A stretch of DNA of 64,000 nt from an uncultured Neptuniibacter sp. (GCF_947498015.1 NZ_CANMIR010000005.1:223551-287550), one strand, 5' to 3'. Positions 9,195-21,747 are shown, counted from the stretch's first letter. Notes: generated by a model from the sequence alone, not told the origin. Numbers and translations: made by a program.

Positions 9195-9587
9195 ATGATG
9201 ACGCGAATTTTATTTTACCTCCTCCTCTTTTCCGCCCTATATGGGTGTATGGCTTCGCCCTCTGTAGTGTCTAGCCGTTCACTTATCCACTCTATAGAGG
9301 TTGTGAATGACTCAGGTGATACGCTCGATAGCCTAACGATCGTTGTACCTAAAACCCACAGTCAGGTGGTATGTAAGCAGGTGGCTCCCGGAGGCTTCTG
9401 CTCAAATTCATTTCCGCCCCGCCCATTCAGGAATAATGTAGCTACAATCGTTTGGCGAGTCGCTGGCCAGGAGTGGCAGCAGACATTTGGAGCGGATCAA
9501 CTGGATCTCTCATCATCGCCAACAGTCTTTGGGGTTAGGGTCGACGTTGGTAAGGGTGGACACTTGTCAGTGCAGGTTGCACCCTGA
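9195..9587 (+). CDS. Hypothetical lipoprotein
   Basis: A 130-residue protein that I do not recognise. It has a short hydrophobic leader ending in a lipobox-like ALYGC around residue 18, so a lipoprotein is likely. The remainder looks beta-rich, with two further cysteines (CKQVAPGGFC) that could form a disulfide in the periplasm. Two Met codons lie in tandem at 9195 and 9198. It stands alone between the OsmC-like gene and the acyltransferase, on the same strand. Confidence 0.65.
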   Translation: MMTRILFYLLLFSALYGCMASPSVVSSRSLIHSIEVVNDSGDTLDSLTIVVPKTHSQVVCKQVAPGGFCSNSFPPRPFRNNVATIVWRVAGQEWQQTFGADQLDLSSSPTVFGVRVDVGKGGHLSVQVAP

Positions 9588-9627
9588 TGGTAGGGTTATA
9601 TCTAAAAGACTTTTCAGGGGTTAACCT

Positions 9628-10194
9628 TTGTTGACAACAACACTATTTAATACCCCGATGGTGACCCCTTTGCTGCGCAGCTTGTCGAATCTGATACTGA
9701 AGCTGCTGGGTTGGCGTATAGAGGGAGAGATACCTGAGGGTCTGGATAAATGCGTGATCATTGCGGCGCCACATACAACGAACTGGGACCTGCCTTTTAG
9801 CTTAATGGTCGCTTTCTCTCTGGATATGCAGATCCACTGGATGGGGAAAGCCAGTCTTTTCCGGTTTCCATGTTCGACGTTGATGCATTGGTTAGGTGGA
9901 ATTCCGGTTGACAGGAGTCAGAGGGGACAACTGGTGGATACGATGGTTGAAACGTTTGGTCGATCGGAAAAATTACGAATCCTGCTCTCTCCAGAGGGGA
10001 CGCGAGGAGAGGTTACACAGTGGAAATCAGGGTTTTATCACATCGCGAATGGTGCTGGAGTACCTATCGTGATGGCATTTATTGACTACCGGAATAAGCG
10101 GGCCGGTGTGCTCGATATCCATATCCCTCAGGGCGATTATGATCGGGAGCTGATAGCGATACAGGAACGCTATAACACGATTAATTCTGCCTGA
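9628..10194 (+). CDS. PlsC-like lysophospholipid acyltransferase family protein
   Basis: A 188-residue acyltransferase of the PlsC superfamily. Motif I is HTTNWD (H49 and D54, the HX4D catalytic pair), motif II is GGIPVDR (about 90-96) and motif III is PEGTRG (122-127). These bind acyl donor and glycerol-phosphate-type acceptors at the cytoplasmic membrane face. It is shorter than PlsC and has no clear N-terminal membrane anchor apart from a hydrophobic patch. The start used is a TTG at 9628 with AGGGG seven bases upstream; the ATG at 9658 is a possible alternative. Substrate unknown. Confidence 0.8.
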   Translation: MLTTTLFNTPMVTPLLRSLSNLILKLLGWRIEGEIPEGLDKCVIIAAPHTTNWDLPFSLMVAFSLDMQIHWMGKASLFRFPCSTLMHWLGGIPVDRSQRGQLVDTMVETFGRSEKLRILLSPEGTRGEVTQWKSGFYHIANGAGVPIVMAFIDYRNKRAGVLDIHIPQGDYDRELIAIQERYNTINSA

Positions 10195-10524
10195 TTACCT
10201 GTTTATGTGTTCCATCTGGAGTGATACCACATAACGGGCAACCGCATCGGCTTGTTCCTCGCTCAATTGGTCAAACAGGGGCATGCTGTGGCTATCCTGA
10301 TTAAACCCATATTTTATCATCAGGATGATCTTATAAGGTTTCATCGGCTGTTTGCCTGCAAAGCGCTCCATGTTAGCGCCGGGGCCCTTATTTTCATGGC
10401 AGTTTTTGCAGTAATAGCCATAGATATCTTCACCTGCGGTCATCTTCTCGGGAGGAGTCTCCCTGTCACAGCCGGCTAGTATCAGTGAACAGAAAAGCAG
10501 AACAAAGTAAGCTGAAATACGCAT
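10195..10524 (-). CDS. Monoheme cytochrome c lipoprotein
   Basis: A 109-residue class I c-type cytochrome. It has a signal sequence with lipobox LAGC (Cys19), the heme-binding C39-K-N-C42-H43, and a likely axial Met at M81 in HSMPLF. It would sit in the periplasm anchored to a membrane and shuttle electrons. The redox partner is not evident. The gene is convergent with the acyltransferase gene and directly abuts it. The hemerythrin gene upstream on the same strand may belong to the same redox or oxygen theme. Confidence 0.85.
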   Translation of the reverse strand: MRISAYFVLLFCSLILAGCDRETPPEKMTAGEDIYGYYCKNCHENKGPGANMERFAGKQPMKPYKIILMIKYGFNQDSHSMPLFDQLSEEQADAVARYVVSLQMEHINR

Positions 10525-10600
10525 AAGATTCTATCTGTCTGATTTTAAAAGCATCATAGCGGATTGAGCAGAATTGAACCAGTGTACGGAAAAGGTAGAG

Positions 10601-10637
10601 CAGCGGGTAGAGCCGTTGTTGATAAGTCTACCCGCTG
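10601..10637 (-). terminator. Hairpin after the hemerythrin gene
   Basis: A perfect 11-bp inverted repeat (CAGCGGGTAGA at 10601-10611, TCTACCCGCTG at 10627-10637) lies just beyond the stop of the minus-strand hemerythrin gene. A T run follows on the minus strand only after some 8 bases, so this is a possible terminator rather than a certain one. Confidence 0.5.
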
Positions 10638-10642
10638 GGAAA

Positions 10643-11203
10643 TCAGATATAGTTTGGAATACTTACAGTGGAGTGGCGCATGTGGAGTGATAAACCCAGT
10701 GAAGAGAGTCCTTTGTCGCCCAGCAGTTTTGCTGAAAGGGGTAAAAAATCCTGCTCTTCAAAGTTTGCATGTTGCAGATACTCATGGGCGAGCTTGGCTG
10801 CAGCAGCCTGATCTAACACACAATATTTTCCCTTTGATAGCTGTTTAATATCCTTTTCCAGCGCTTGCCACTGCGATTCGAGAGAGCGATGTTCCTGAGT
10901 CAACTGCTCAATCATTTCAAGTGCTCTGGATGAATCAGCGCCTGGGCTTCGGGCAGAATCAGCTACTTCAGCAAACAGTTCCTGCTCCTCTTCAGCATGG
11001 TGTTCGAGGACAACATCGCGAAAAAAATTGTACAGCTTCTTAGCGGTATCTCTAATCTCTCTCTGGACCGGGTTATCAATATTGGTACGGGACAGCTCCA
11101 GCAAACTGTTAAAGTTATTGATGATTCCAACATGGCAGTTGGAGAAGTCCATCAGTGGATCGTCACTGCTCCCTGCATTGGCGTTATCTATCTCGGTGCT
11201 CAT
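10643..11203 (-). CDS. Hemerythrin domain-containing protein
   Basis: A 186-residue soluble protein with the hemerythrin/HHE cation-binding pattern: His24 near the N-terminus in NCHVGII, an HHAEEE motif, a central QEHRSLE motif and a C-terminal HANFEEQDFLP motif. Such four-helix bundles bind a diiron centre and are used for oxygen or nitric-oxide sensing, iron handling or repair of damaged iron-sulfur proteins. Which role applies here is not shown. It is on the same strand as the cytochrome c lipoprotein but separated from it by a hairpin. Confidence 0.82.
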   Translation of the reverse strand: MSTEIDNANAGSSDDPLMDFSNCHVGIINNFNSLLELSRTNIDNPVQREIRDTAKKLYNFFRDVVLEHHAEEEQELFAEVADSARSPGADSSRALEMIEQLTQEHRSLESQWQALEKDIKQLSKGKYCVLDQAAAAKLAHEYLQHANFEEQDFLPLSAKLLGDKGLSSLGLSLHMRHSTVSIPNYI

Positions 11204-11342
11204 GGGGAGGTACCCTCAGTTTATGTTATCTCCTATTAATAATAGGCAACGACCATGAGAGATTTAATGATTAATATCAAAAATGATACTATTTGTTAGG
11301 CTTTGTTATTCTTTTTTGTATCGCTTTGGTGGTTAAGGGTTA

Positions 11343-12359
11343 TTAAAGGGCGAGAGGGCGGCCAGAGAGGATCAGCGCGATAGAGGTCAGGAGCAACCAG
11401 GAATCACCTGTCGCCATCCCTTTAACGATCTTATCGACCTCAGCGCAATGTTGAAGAGCTTGGTTAAGCTGCTTACCAGAGAGGCGCTGTGCCGCCTGAC
11501 GTGCGAGTGGTTTACGTTTTCCCCAGATCCGCTCTCTCTGACAAACGGCATCAAACGACTGGCTGCTGTTTTGAGCTTGCTGGATAGCTGCGAGGGAGCG
11601 TAGTTCTTTAGATAAAGCCCAGAGAACCACAGGTGGCTCTGTTCCATCCTGTCTGAGAACCTGAAGGATTTTACAGCAGCGAGCGGGTTGTCCCTGCAGA
11701 GCTGCGTCGGCTAAACCGTAGATATCATATCGAGAGCTATCAGAGACGGCGTCGACAATATCATCAGCGGTAACGACTTGATGAGGAAACAGCAGGCTCA
11801 GTTTACTCAGCTCCTGCTTGGCAGCTAATAAGTTTCCTTCGATACGGTCACAGAGGAGCTGGATCGCCTCCTCATTTAGCTGCAGTTCAATCTGTGCGGC
11901 ACGTTGTCGAATCCAGTTCGGCAACTGCGCGGTTTCTACCGGCCATATTTCAACAATTACACCGCTTTTATCAACCGCTTTGAACCAGGCACTTTTTTTT
12001 GCGCCACCATCCAGTTTGTCGGCAATGATCAGGAGGATATTATCCGGGGAGGGATTGCTTAAATACTGTTGTAGGATCTCGCTGGAGCGTTTGTTGAGTT
12101 TAGAACTGCCCAGACGGAGCTCAATAATCTTCTTCTCTGCAAACAGAGAGAGTGCGTTCGCGCACTCGAGCAGATACTCCCAGCTAAAGCTACCATCAAC
12201 GTGTAGGACCTCCCTTTCGGAAAAGCCCTGCTGTTGAAGGTGGGAACGAAGCAGATCACAGCTCTCTTCTGATAAGAGCGGTTCGTCACCGGTGACCAGA
12301 TAGACCGGAGCAAGGTCTTTACCTATCTGGCCGCTGAGTTGTTCGGGACGAAGTTTCAT
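11343..12359 (-). CDS. holA: DNA polymerase III subunit delta
   Basis: HolA is the delta subunit of the clamp loader and opens the beta clamp. The 338-residue protein has the N-terminal YLVTGDEPLLSEES segment typical of delta (a degenerate P-loop region) and a C-terminal helical collar domain. It directly follows lptE on the minus strand with an 18-base gap, as in Escherichia coli (leuS-lptE-holA). Confidence 0.95.
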   Translation of the reverse strand: MKLRPEQLSGQIGKDLAPVYLVTGDEPLLSEESCDLLRSHLQQQGFSEREVLHVDGSFSWEYLLECANALSLFAEKKIIELRLGSSKLNKRSSEILQQYLSNPSPDNILLIIADKLDGGAKKSAWFKAVDKSGVIVEIWPVETAQLPNWIRQRAAQIELQLNEEAIQLLCDRIEGNLLAAKQELSKLSLLFPHQVVTADDIVDAVSDSSRYDIYGLADAALQGQPARCCKILQVLRQDGTEPPVVLWALSKELRSLAAIQQAQNSSQSFDAVCQRERIWGKRKPLARQAAQRLSGKQLNQALQHCAEVDKIVKGMATGDSWLLLTSIALILSGRPLAL

Positions 12360-12377
12360 ATGAGAAGCGGCTATAAG

Positions 12378-12878
12378 CTACTTGTTGGCCAGATAGCGTC
12401 GCAGAATTGATTGCGCAACGGACTCATACAGTTCGCGTTTTAACTGCGATTCCTGCTCAGAGCTGGCTGTTGCTGCATCTTTATCATAGGTATAGCTACG
12501 CTCACGCTGCAGTCTGATATCACTGCTGAGAGGTTTGCCTTCTGAATCAGCAATCAGGTAGGTGACCTCAACAGAAAGCTCGTACTCATCGACATCAGAA
12601 TCGCTGTTCAGTGTTACCGTTCTGCGTTTGTAGCGGTGGTCCAGAATATGAAGCTGGTAAGGGGCATCCTGAGTTTCAATAATGCCATTAAACTTCATAT
12701 TCTGGCGCAGGCTTTGGAGCAGATTATTACTGGCGTTGTTGGCAATCAGTGTCACTCTGCTTTTTTCAGCAGAAACGTCCTGAACACCCCGCAAGTGGAA
12801 TCCACATGCAGTCAGTAAACTGAATGTGAGGCTGATCAGAATGAATTTTATCGTGATCGCTTTCCAGTGCTGCAACAT
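12378..12878 (-). CDS. lptE: LPS-assembly lipoprotein LptE
   Basis: LptE is the outer-membrane lipoprotein that plugs the LptD barrel and delivers lipopolysaccharide to the cell surface. The 166-residue protein has a signal with lipobox LLTAC (Cys25) followed by the family's GFHLRG start. It lies between leuS and holA with short gaps, the conserved gammaproteobacterial order. Confidence 0.93.
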   Translation of the reverse strand: MLQHWKAITIKFILISLTFSLLTACGFHLRGVQDVSAEKSRVTLIANNASNNLLQSLRQNMKFNGIIETQDAPYQLHILDHRYKRRTVTLNSDSDVDEYELSVEVTYLIADSEGKPLSSDIRLQRERSYTYDKDAATASSEQESQLKRELYESVAQSILRRYLANK

Positions 12879-12901
12879 CTCTGCTCCTTTTAAATATCCA
12901 C

Positions 12902-15511
<2,610 letters not shown>

Positions 15512-15660
15512 CTATGATGAAAAACCGGTATCGACAAGCCAGTACTTGAAAAAGCACAGAACTCTTTTGACACCGGTTAATAAATGTTTGCGAATTGCGG
15601 TATAGCATACAATATATACAAGGGAGCAAACAGAGTTTCCGCTAAAAACGAGGTGGTTTT

Positions 15661-16203
15661 ATGGACGCAAATGGCAATAACAAATCTAAACTGGCCTCTG
15701 CTGACTATGATCGGGTGTTGTTGCGCCTGACTAAGGACTTGCAGAGCTCTGAAGCTCGCTCCTGGGATCTGTTGCAGGAGAAAATACATGATGCTGTAGA
15801 GCTGGAGTTGGCGGCAGCGGATATGACCCGAGATGAACTCGACCTGATGAAGGCGTATCTGGCTCGTGATCTGAAAAAACTGGGGTTCTACGCCCATGAA
15901 ACCGGCGAAGGGATTGCTGCCTGGTTGCATTTTGATCTGAATGCTCTGGAGAAAGCTTTTGTCGATCAACTCAAATTGATTGCAGATCAGACCCGTATTG
16001 GTCAGGAAACACTTCGCGAGCAGCTGGATCATGATGAAGAGCAGTATCTTGCGGGTGAGCTGGCGACCGTCGGTACACTGGAGTGCCTGAGCTGTGAAGC
16101 GCAGTTTCAGCTGGAGAAAACAGCGAAGCTGGAACCCTGTCATAACTGCGGGAAAACGTACTTTAAACGGGTTTCAAAGCCCTGGCCCGGCGAAGCCGAT
16201 TAG
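15661..16203 (+). CDS. YbeL-like zinc ribbon-containing protein (DUF1451)
   Basis: A 180-residue soluble protein. The first 135 residues are helical and charged, and the C-terminus is a zinc ribbon with C142-x2-C145 and C160-x2-C163. It matches the DUF1451/YbeL family, which lies near leuS in many gammaproteobacteria. Its function is unknown; a nucleic-acid or protein-binding role is only a guess from the ribbon. It is divergent from leuS and convergent with lnt. Confidence 0.85.
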   Translation: MDANGNNKSKLASADYDRVLLRLTKDLQSSEARSWDLLQEKIHDAVELELAAADMTRDELDLMKAYLARDLKKLGFYAHETGEGIAAWLHFDLNALEKAFVDQLKLIADQTRIGQETLREQLDHDEEQYLAGELATVGTLECLSCEAQFQLEKTAKLEPCHNCGKTYFKRVSKPWPGEAD

Positions 16204-16217
16204 GCCATTTAATCCTC

Positions 16218-17714
16218 TTATACCGGATCGGATTGAGTGATCTCTCCGCTCCGGCCCCGCCTTCTACCAGCCCCGGATAATGCTGCAAACAGTGCGATAG
16301 CCAGAACTGGCCAGGAGCCAAACTGCTGGAAGGGAGTTTCCCCTACGGAGGCATAGACCTGTCCTCGCAGGACCCCTTTCTGGAAGGGGGGGAGTTGTTT
16401 AACGATCTCACCCTGTGGCGAAATAAGCCCCGTCAGGCCGTTGTTGGTGCCGCGAATAAGCCAGCGACTATTCTCAAGCGCACGTGCACGGGCGATCTGC
16501 ATATGCTGGGCTGGCGCTATGGAGTGCCCAAACCAGGTATCGTTAGAGACGGTAAGCAGCAGTGCAGATTCTTTGGCACTTTTGCGTACCAGCTCAGGGT
16601 AGGCGATCTCGTAGCAGATCGCAGCGCTGATGCGGTGGTTCCTGATAGTTAGCAGGGGTTGTTTGCCTTCAGGTAGGGAGAAACTCGACATGGGGAGGTT
16701 AAAGAAGTCCAGTACGCCTCTTAGGTGCTGCTCGAAAGGGAGATATTCGCCAAAGGGAACCAAACGCTGTTTATGATAAACACCACTGCCGGTGGTGAGC
16801 GTCGCAAGGCTGTTGTGAATACGGTACCCCTTCGGGTGTGATGCATCAGGCTCAAGGCTGGGCAGGCCGCTGATCAGGGTGACTCCGTTGCTATCTAAGT
16901 CATTAAGCAACGTAGCTAGTGGGGTGGCAACATTTCTGAACAGGGCGGGGATCGCAGTCTCAGGCCAGAGCATCAGCTCGGTGTCCTGATGTGGGCGCGA
17001 TAGACGTGCATATTTATCCAGAATCTCAGTACGAAAGCTGGGATTCCACTTGATCTGCTGGGGAATATTGGGCTGTACTAACGCCACCTCGATCGGTTCT
17101 TCCAGCTGTGTTGTCCAGTTGTGCTCGGAAAGCGAACCCAGCAGAAAGGGGAGCGGCAGAAACACTAGGGCAAGCAATTTTCGATGTAAGAGTACCCCTG
17201 TCAGTGCCATTGCGGTGATCAGTATCGCCAGGCTGCCGAGCCAGACGCCACCCACAGGCAAAAGGTGCTGGAAAGGAGTATCCAGTGCGGCGTTACCCAG
17301 ATAGAGCCAGGGAAACCCGGTAAACAACCAGCTGCGGCCCCACTCAAACAGTAGCCAGAGGCCAGCAAAGCTAACTGCGATCAGGCGGGCTGAGAAGAAG
17401 CGGCGCCAGAGATAAAGTTGCAGGCTGAAGAGCAGTGCAAGTGCTGCGACAAACAGTGTGGTCAGGACGACGGCAATGGCAAGGGGTGTCTGGCTGTGCT
17501 CATAGATACTGACAAAAACCCAGGAAACGCCGCTGCCAAAGAAACCCAGACCAAAGCACCATCCGATCCAGGCCGCGCGGCGACCTGAAAGATTGTGGCT
17601 TACGATATAGAGCAGAGCAGGGGGGGCGATTACCAGCAGGGGGATGCTGAAGGGTGCCAGCGACGGTGCGATCAGCGCGCCGGCAATCAAAGCTAACAGT
17701 GTTCGCATCAGCAT
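16218..17714 (-). CDS. lnt: Apolipoprotein N-acyltransferase
   Basis: Lnt adds the third acyl chain to lipoproteins in the inner membrane. The 498-residue protein has an N-terminal block of about six membrane segments, a periplasmic nitrilase-like domain and a final membrane helix. The catalytic triad is recognisable: Glu in WPETAIPA, Lys in KQRLVPFGEYLPF and Cys in CYEIAYPEL. A second Met two codons downstream (17708) is an alternative start. It follows corC with six bases between them, the usual order. Confidence 0.96.
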   Translation of the reverse strand: MLMRTLLALIAGALIAPSLAPFSIPLLVIAPPALLYIVSHNLSGRRAAWIGWCFGLGFFGSGVSWVFVSIYEHSQTPLAIAVVLTTLFVAALALLFSLQLYLWRRFFSARLIAVSFAGLWLLFEWGRSWLFTGFPWLYLGNAALDTPFQHLLPVGGVWLGSLAILITAMALTGVLLHRKLLALVFLPLPFLLGSLSEHNWTTQLEEPIEVALVQPNIPQQIKWNPSFRTEILDKYARLSRPHQDTELMLWPETAIPALFRNVATPLATLLNDLDSNGVTLISGLPSLEPDASHPKGYRIHNSLATLTTGSGVYHKQRLVPFGEYLPFEQHLRGVLDFFNLPMSSFSLPEGKQPLLTIRNHRISAAICYEIAYPELVRKSAKESALLLTVSNDTWFGHSIAPAQHMQIARARALENSRWLIRGTNNGLTGLISPQGEIVKQLPPFQKGVLRGQVYASVGETPFQQFGSWPVLAIALFAALSGAGRRRGRSGEITQSDPV

Positions 17715-17720
17715 GAAGGC

Positions 17721-18557
17721 TTATCCGTTACGGCTTACCTGTAGCAGGCGGATACGACGGGTATCAGCAGAGAGCACTTTGAACTGGAAGTTATCGATCT
17801 CAACACTCTCATCCTTTTTCGGTAAACGTCCGAACTGCTGCGTCACGATACCACCGATGGTATCAAACTCCTCTTCAGGAAAGTCTACCGAGAAATATTC
17901 GTTGAAATCTTCAATGGGGGTCAGCGCTTTAACGATAAAGCCATTCTCATCGAACGGTTTGATATTACCGTCATCCTCTTCGCTGTCATGCTCATCCTCA
18001 ATTTCGCCCACAATCTGCTCAAGGACATCCTCGATGGTGATCAGGCCAGAGACGCCGCCGTACTCATCCATGACAATCGCCATATGATTACGGGTTACCT
18101 GAAACTCCTTCAAGAGGACGTTCAGACGTTTCGATTCAGGGATAAAGGTTGCAGAGCGCAGTTTGCTCGGAAGGTCGAACTGATCGAGATTGCCTTCCAG
18201 AATAAGAGGTAGCAGATCTTTAGCGAGCAGTATGCCGAGAATCTCATCGGGGGTTTCACCGATCACTGGGAAACGGGAGTGGGCACTGGAGATGATGACC
18301 GGTAGAAACTCTTTAGGGGTTTGGTCAGCTTCCACCACAACCATCTGAGAGCGTGGCACCATCACATCTCGAACCTGCATGTCAGACACCTGCATGGCGC
18401 CTTCCATAATATTCAGTGCTTCATTGTCGAGCAGGTTTTCATCGGTAGCCTGCCGTAGATCGGTCAACAGGTCTTCACGGCTGCGAGGCTCATCACTGAA
18501 TGCCTGGGTTAATTTTCCAAGCCAGCTTTTTGATTGCCCCGATCGGTCTTCGCTCAT
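17721..18557 (-). CDS. corC: CorC/HlyC family CBS-domain protein
   Basis: A 278-residue cytosolic protein with two CBS domains (about 65-190, containing VRDVMVPRSQM and the MAIVMDEYGGVSGLITIED motif) and a C-terminal CorC/HlyC domain. In Escherichia coli YbeX/CorC is linked to magnesium/cobalt efflux and, more recently, ribosome-related phenotypes. It lacks the membrane DUF21 domain of larger relatives. It lies between ybeY and lnt in the conserved miaB-ybeZ-ybeY-corC-lnt cluster. Confidence 0.93.
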   Translation of the reverse strand: MSEDRSGQSKSWLGKLTQAFSDEPRSREDLLTDLRQATDENLLDNEALNIMEGAMQVSDMQVRDVMVPRSQMVVVEADQTPKEFLPVIISSAHSRFPVIGETPDEILGILLAKDLLPLILEGNLDQFDLPSKLRSATFIPESKRLNVLLKEFQVTRNHMAIVMDEYGGVSGLITIEDVLEQIVGEIEDEHDSEEDDGNIKPFDENGFIVKALTPIEDFNEYFSVDFPEEEFDTIGGIVTQQFGRLPKKDESVEIDNFQFKVLSADTRRIRLLQVSRNG

Positions 18558-18577
18558 GGTTTTGTAGTGTTCCTGAA

Positions 18578-19033
18578 TTAGTTGTTATCCCGATAGGGAT
18601 CAGCAATGTCCATCATTGCCAGGATTTCCCGTTCCAGATTTTCCATCTCCTCGGCATCTTCATCATTTATATGATCGAAACCGATAAGATGCAAGCAGCC
18701 ATGTACGACCATATGTGCCCAGTGGTCGAATAAGGGCTTGTTCTGTTCCTCTGCTTCTTTGGCTACGACATCCGCACAGATCACCAGATCACCGAGCAGT
18801 AGCAGAGGGATCCCCTCAGGGACTTCAAACGGAAATGAGAGTACATTGGTGGGCTTGTCTTTGCCACGGTAGGTGTGATTTAACGTTTGGCTCTCTTCAG
18901 GAGATACAATGCGTATGCAGACCTCTCCCTCATCCAGTTGTTTGCAGAGTGCGGTATTAACCCATGTTTCAAATTGGGCCGGTTCCGGCAGCTCGCCTTC
19001 AACCTCGAACTGTACGTCGCAATCAAAACTCAT
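18578..19033 (-). CDS. ybeY: rRNA maturation endoribonuclease YbeY
   Basis: YbeY is a zinc-dependent single-strand endoribonuclease needed for 16S rRNA 3' end maturation and ribosome quality control. The metal-binding HGxLHLxGxDH motif is intact as H111-GCLH115-LIGFD-H121. Length 151 aa is normal. Its start overlaps the end of ybeZ by four bases, so the two are translationally coupled. Confidence 0.97.
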   Translation of the reverse strand: MSFDCDVQFEVEGELPEPAQFETWVNTALCKQLDEGEVCIRIVSPEESQTLNHTYRGKDKPTNVLSFPFEVPEGIPLLLLGDLVICADVVAKEAEEQNKPLFDHWAHMVVHGCLHLIGFDHINDEDAEEMENLEREILAMMDIADPYRDNN

Positions 19034-20055
19034 GATTTAGATTCCTGAGTATCGTTTTGTTTTTCAAAACGCTCATACGCACGAACAATATGCTGTACCA
19101 ACGGGTGTCGTACGACATCTTTAGCTGTGAACTGGGTGAAGCCGATATCCTTCACCCCATCCAGCACCTGCATCGCATGGATCAAGCCGGAGCGAGTGCC
19201 TTTGGGTAGATCCACCTGAGTGATATCGCCGGTAATAACCGCTGTGGAGCCAAAGCCGATACGTGTCAGAAACATTTTCATCTGTTCACGCGTGGTGTTC
19301 TGGCTCTCATCGAGAATGACAAAGGAGTTATTCAGGGTGCGTCCACGCATATAAGCCAGCGGCGCGACCTCGATAACATTCCTCTCGATCAATTTGCCAA
19401 CCCGCTCGAAACCGAGCATCTCATAGAGTGCGTCATACAGCGGGCGCAGATAGGGATCGACTTTCTGGCTGAGATCACCAGGAAGGAAGCCCAGCTTTTC
19501 ACCGGCTTCAACTGCTGGACGTACCAGCAGGATACGATCAACTTCTTCACGCTCCAGCGCGTCGACTGCACAGGCTACCGCCAGGTAGGTTTTACCGGTA
19601 CCCGCAGGGCCGATGCCGAAATTGATATCGTGTTGAAGGATCGAGCGAACATAGCCTTGCTGATTTTCACCCCGAGGGCGGATCAGTGCTTTTTTGGTAC
19701 GGATGCTGATATCAGTATCCTTCACCTTCTGGTGGCTGTTGATCTGCTCCAGCCCGCTCTGCTGAATCAGCAGATGAATCTGATCAGGGGTCAGGCGTTT
19801 ATCCTGACGCGCATCCGCATACAGGGATTCCAGCATCTCTGACACCAGACGGATAACATCTACATCACCGAGCAGCTGGAAATGGTTTCCATGGCTTCGG
19901 ATCTCAACGCCCAGACGTTTTTCCAGCAGCTTAATGTGTTCATTAAACGGGCCGCATAGATTCGCCAGAAACTCAGCGTTTTCCGGTTCCAGTGTCAGTT
20001 TGATCGATTGTGCAGTGCTCAATAGGTTAGCCCGCTTTCTGTGTAAAGTTGTCAT
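19030..20055 (-). CDS. ybeZ: PhoH-like ATPase YbeZ
   Basis: A PhoH-family P-loop ATPase of 341 residues that acts with YbeY in rRNA processing. It has an N-terminal KH-like region, a Walker A motif GPAGTGKTY and a Walker B-type segment FVILDESQN. It overlaps miaB at its start (29 bases) and ybeY at its end. Length is typical of YbeZ. Confidence 0.95.
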   Translation of the reverse strand: MTTLHRKRANLLSTAQSIKLTLEPENAEFLANLCGPFNEHIKLLEKRLGVEIRSHGNHFQLLGDVDVIRLVSEMLESLYADARQDKRLTPDQIHLLIQQSGLEQINSHQKVKDTDISIRTKKALIRPRGENQQGYVRSILQHDINFGIGPAGTGKTYLAVACAVDALEREEVDRILLVRPAVEAGEKLGFLPGDLSQKVDPYLRPLYDALYEMLGFERVGKLIERNVIEVAPLAYMRGRTLNNSFVILDESQNTTREQMKMFLTRIGFGSTAVITGDITQVDLPKGTRSGLIHAMQVLDGVKDIGFTQFTAKDVVRHPLVQHIVRAYERFEKQNDTQESKS

Positions 20056-21391
20056 CCAGTTCGGAACAGATTAGTTCACCAACCAGAGAGTTTGCATAGG
20101 CCTGTGCGATGTTTACATCCGCAAAGTGACCGATCAGGTCCGGGTTATCGCAACGGAAGTTAACCACGCGGTTGTTTTCCGTCCGCCCTGAGAGCAGGCC
20201 CGGATCTTTCTTGGAGTAGCCGTTAACCAGAATGCGCTGTGTTGTCCCGACCATACGGCGACTGATCTGCTGCGCGTTCTGAATAATCCGGCTCTGTAAG
20301 ATCTGCAGGCGCTTTTTCTTGGTCTCTTCATCGATGTTATCCGGTAGATCTGAGGCAGGTGTACCCGGACGGCGGCTGTAGATAAAGCTGTAACTGTTAT
20401 CGAACCCGATATCTTCGATCAGTTTCATGGTCGCTTCGAAGTCCGCATCACTCTCGTTAGGGAAGCCGATGATAAAGTCAGAGGAGATCTCAATATCAGG
20501 ACGAGCCTTACGGATGCGACGGATCTTGGATTTATACTCCAGTGCGGTGTGCCCACGCTTCATCGCCATCAGAATCTTGTCGGAGCCGCTCTGTACCGGC
20601 AGATGCAGGAAGCTAACCAGCTCCGGTACCTCTTCATAGGCTTCGATCAGGCTGTCAGTAAACTCAACCGGATGGCTGGTGGTGAAGCGGATACGGTCAA
20701 TCCCCTCAATGGTTGCCACGCTGCGGATCAGCTCTGCCAGATCAGCCGTGTCGCCATCATGTGTATCCCCACGGTAAGCGTTTACATTCTGCCCAAGCAG
20801 ATTGACTTCGCGAACACCCTGTTCAGCCAGCTCAACACACTCGGTGATAACATCATCCAGTGGGCGGCTAACCTCTTCACCGCGCGTATAGGGAACCACA
20901 CAGAAGGTACAGTATTTAGAGCACCCCTCCATGACCGAAACAAAGGCTTCGGCACCCTCTACTTTAGGGGCGGGCAGGTGATCAAATTTCTCAATCTCCG
21001 GGAACGAGATATCAACAATACCAACGCCGCCGTCATTTGATTCGGTGATCATCTCAGGCAGGCGATGCAGTGTTTGCGGGCCGAAGATCATATCAACGTA
21101 GGGCGCGCGTTTGAGGATGTTGTCCCCCTCCTGACTGGCAACACAGCCGCCGATGCCGATTTTCAGCTCGGGGTTCTGCTCTTTCAGCTTGCGCCAGCGA
21201 CCCAGTTGATGAAACACCTTCTCCTGTGCTTTTTCACGAATCGAACAGGTGTTAAGCAACAGCACATCTGCCTCAGCAGCATCCTCTGTCAGCTCTAAAT
21301 CATGACTTTCGCCCAGTAGGTCAGCCATACGCGCGGAGTCGTATTCATTCATCTGACAACCATGGGTTTTTATAAACAGCTTTTTCGCCAT
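20027..21391 (-). CDS. miaB: tRNA-2-methylthio-N6-dimethylallyladenosine synthase
   Basis: MiaB methylthiolates i6A37 in tRNAs that read UNN codons. The 454-residue protein has the N-terminal UPF0004 domain with cysteines in [20 protein letters not shown] and IGGCVASQ, the radical-SAM motif GCSKYCTFC (CxxxCxxC), and a C-terminal TRAM domain. It is the first gene of the miaB-ybeZ-ybeY-corC-lnt unit and has a recognisable promoter upstream. Confidence 0.98.
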   Translation of the reverse strand: MAKKLFIKTHGCQMNEYDSARMADLLGESHDLELTEDAAEADVLLLNTCSIREKAQEKVFHQLGRWRKLKEQNPELKIGIGGCVASQEGDNILKRAPYVDMIFGPQTLHRLPEMITESNDGGVGIVDISFPEIEKFDHLPAPKVEGAEAFVSVMEGCSKYCTFCVVPYTRGEEVSRPLDDVITECVELAEQGVREVNLLGQNVNAYRGDTHDGDTADLAELIRSVATIEGIDRIRFTTSHPVEFTDSLIEAYEEVPELVSFLHLPVQSGSDKILMAMKRGHTALEYKSKIRRIRKARPDIEISSDFIIGFPNESDADFEATMKLIEDIGFDNSYSFIYSRRPGTPASDLPDNIDEETKKKRLQILQSRIIQNAQQISRRMVGTTQRILVNGYSKKDPGLLSGRTENNRVVNFRCDNPDLIGHFADVNIAQAYANSLVGELICSELDDNFTQKAG

Positions 21392-21464
21392 TGTTCACCT
21401 GTATCTTGCGTGGGTCATAAACCGGGTTCCGTTTCTGCGAACCGGGGGTCGTAAAGGACCGGGC

Positions 21465-21493
21465 ATTATACTGAAGCGTCCAGATAATGAACA
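21465..21493 (-). promoter_or_regulatory. Putative sigma-70 promoter of miaB
   Basis: On the minus strand a perfect -10 TATAAT (plus-strand 21465-21470) lies 17 bp from a weak -35 TGTTCA (21488-21493). It is about 75 bp upstream of the miaB start and would drive the miaB-lnt cluster. Confidence 0.55.
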
Positions 21494-21720
21494 GTTGGCT
21501 TGAGCTGAAATCGATTCATTTTATGCCGCGGGCTAACTCGATAGCGCTTGCGTTTTAAAGAGGGAGTATCGCGAGAGGGGCTGTCGTCAGGGGTTACTGG
21601 CAGGGTGATAGCTGATTGAGCCTTTCAGGCGAGTATTGCAGAGGTTGTTTGGCTCCTCTCTGTGGCTTGAACTGGGGTGCTGTCCGTTGGATATCAACAC
21701 GGAGATATTCTGGTGCGTAA

Positions 21721-21747
21721 ATTGTGCGCCTGCACAATTATCTTGCC
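21721..21747 (+). promoter_or_regulatory. Possible upstream activator site for the sigma-54 promoter
   Basis: Two overlapping elements lie about 90-105 bp before the -24 box. One is a perfect palindrome ATTGTGC-N4-GCACAAT at 21721-21738. The other, TGCAC-N7-TTGCC at 21731-21747, resembles the NtrC consensus TGCACC-N5-GGTGCA at eight of the ten outer bases. Distance and position suit an enhancer-binding protein. Which protein binds is inferred only. Confidence 0.35.
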
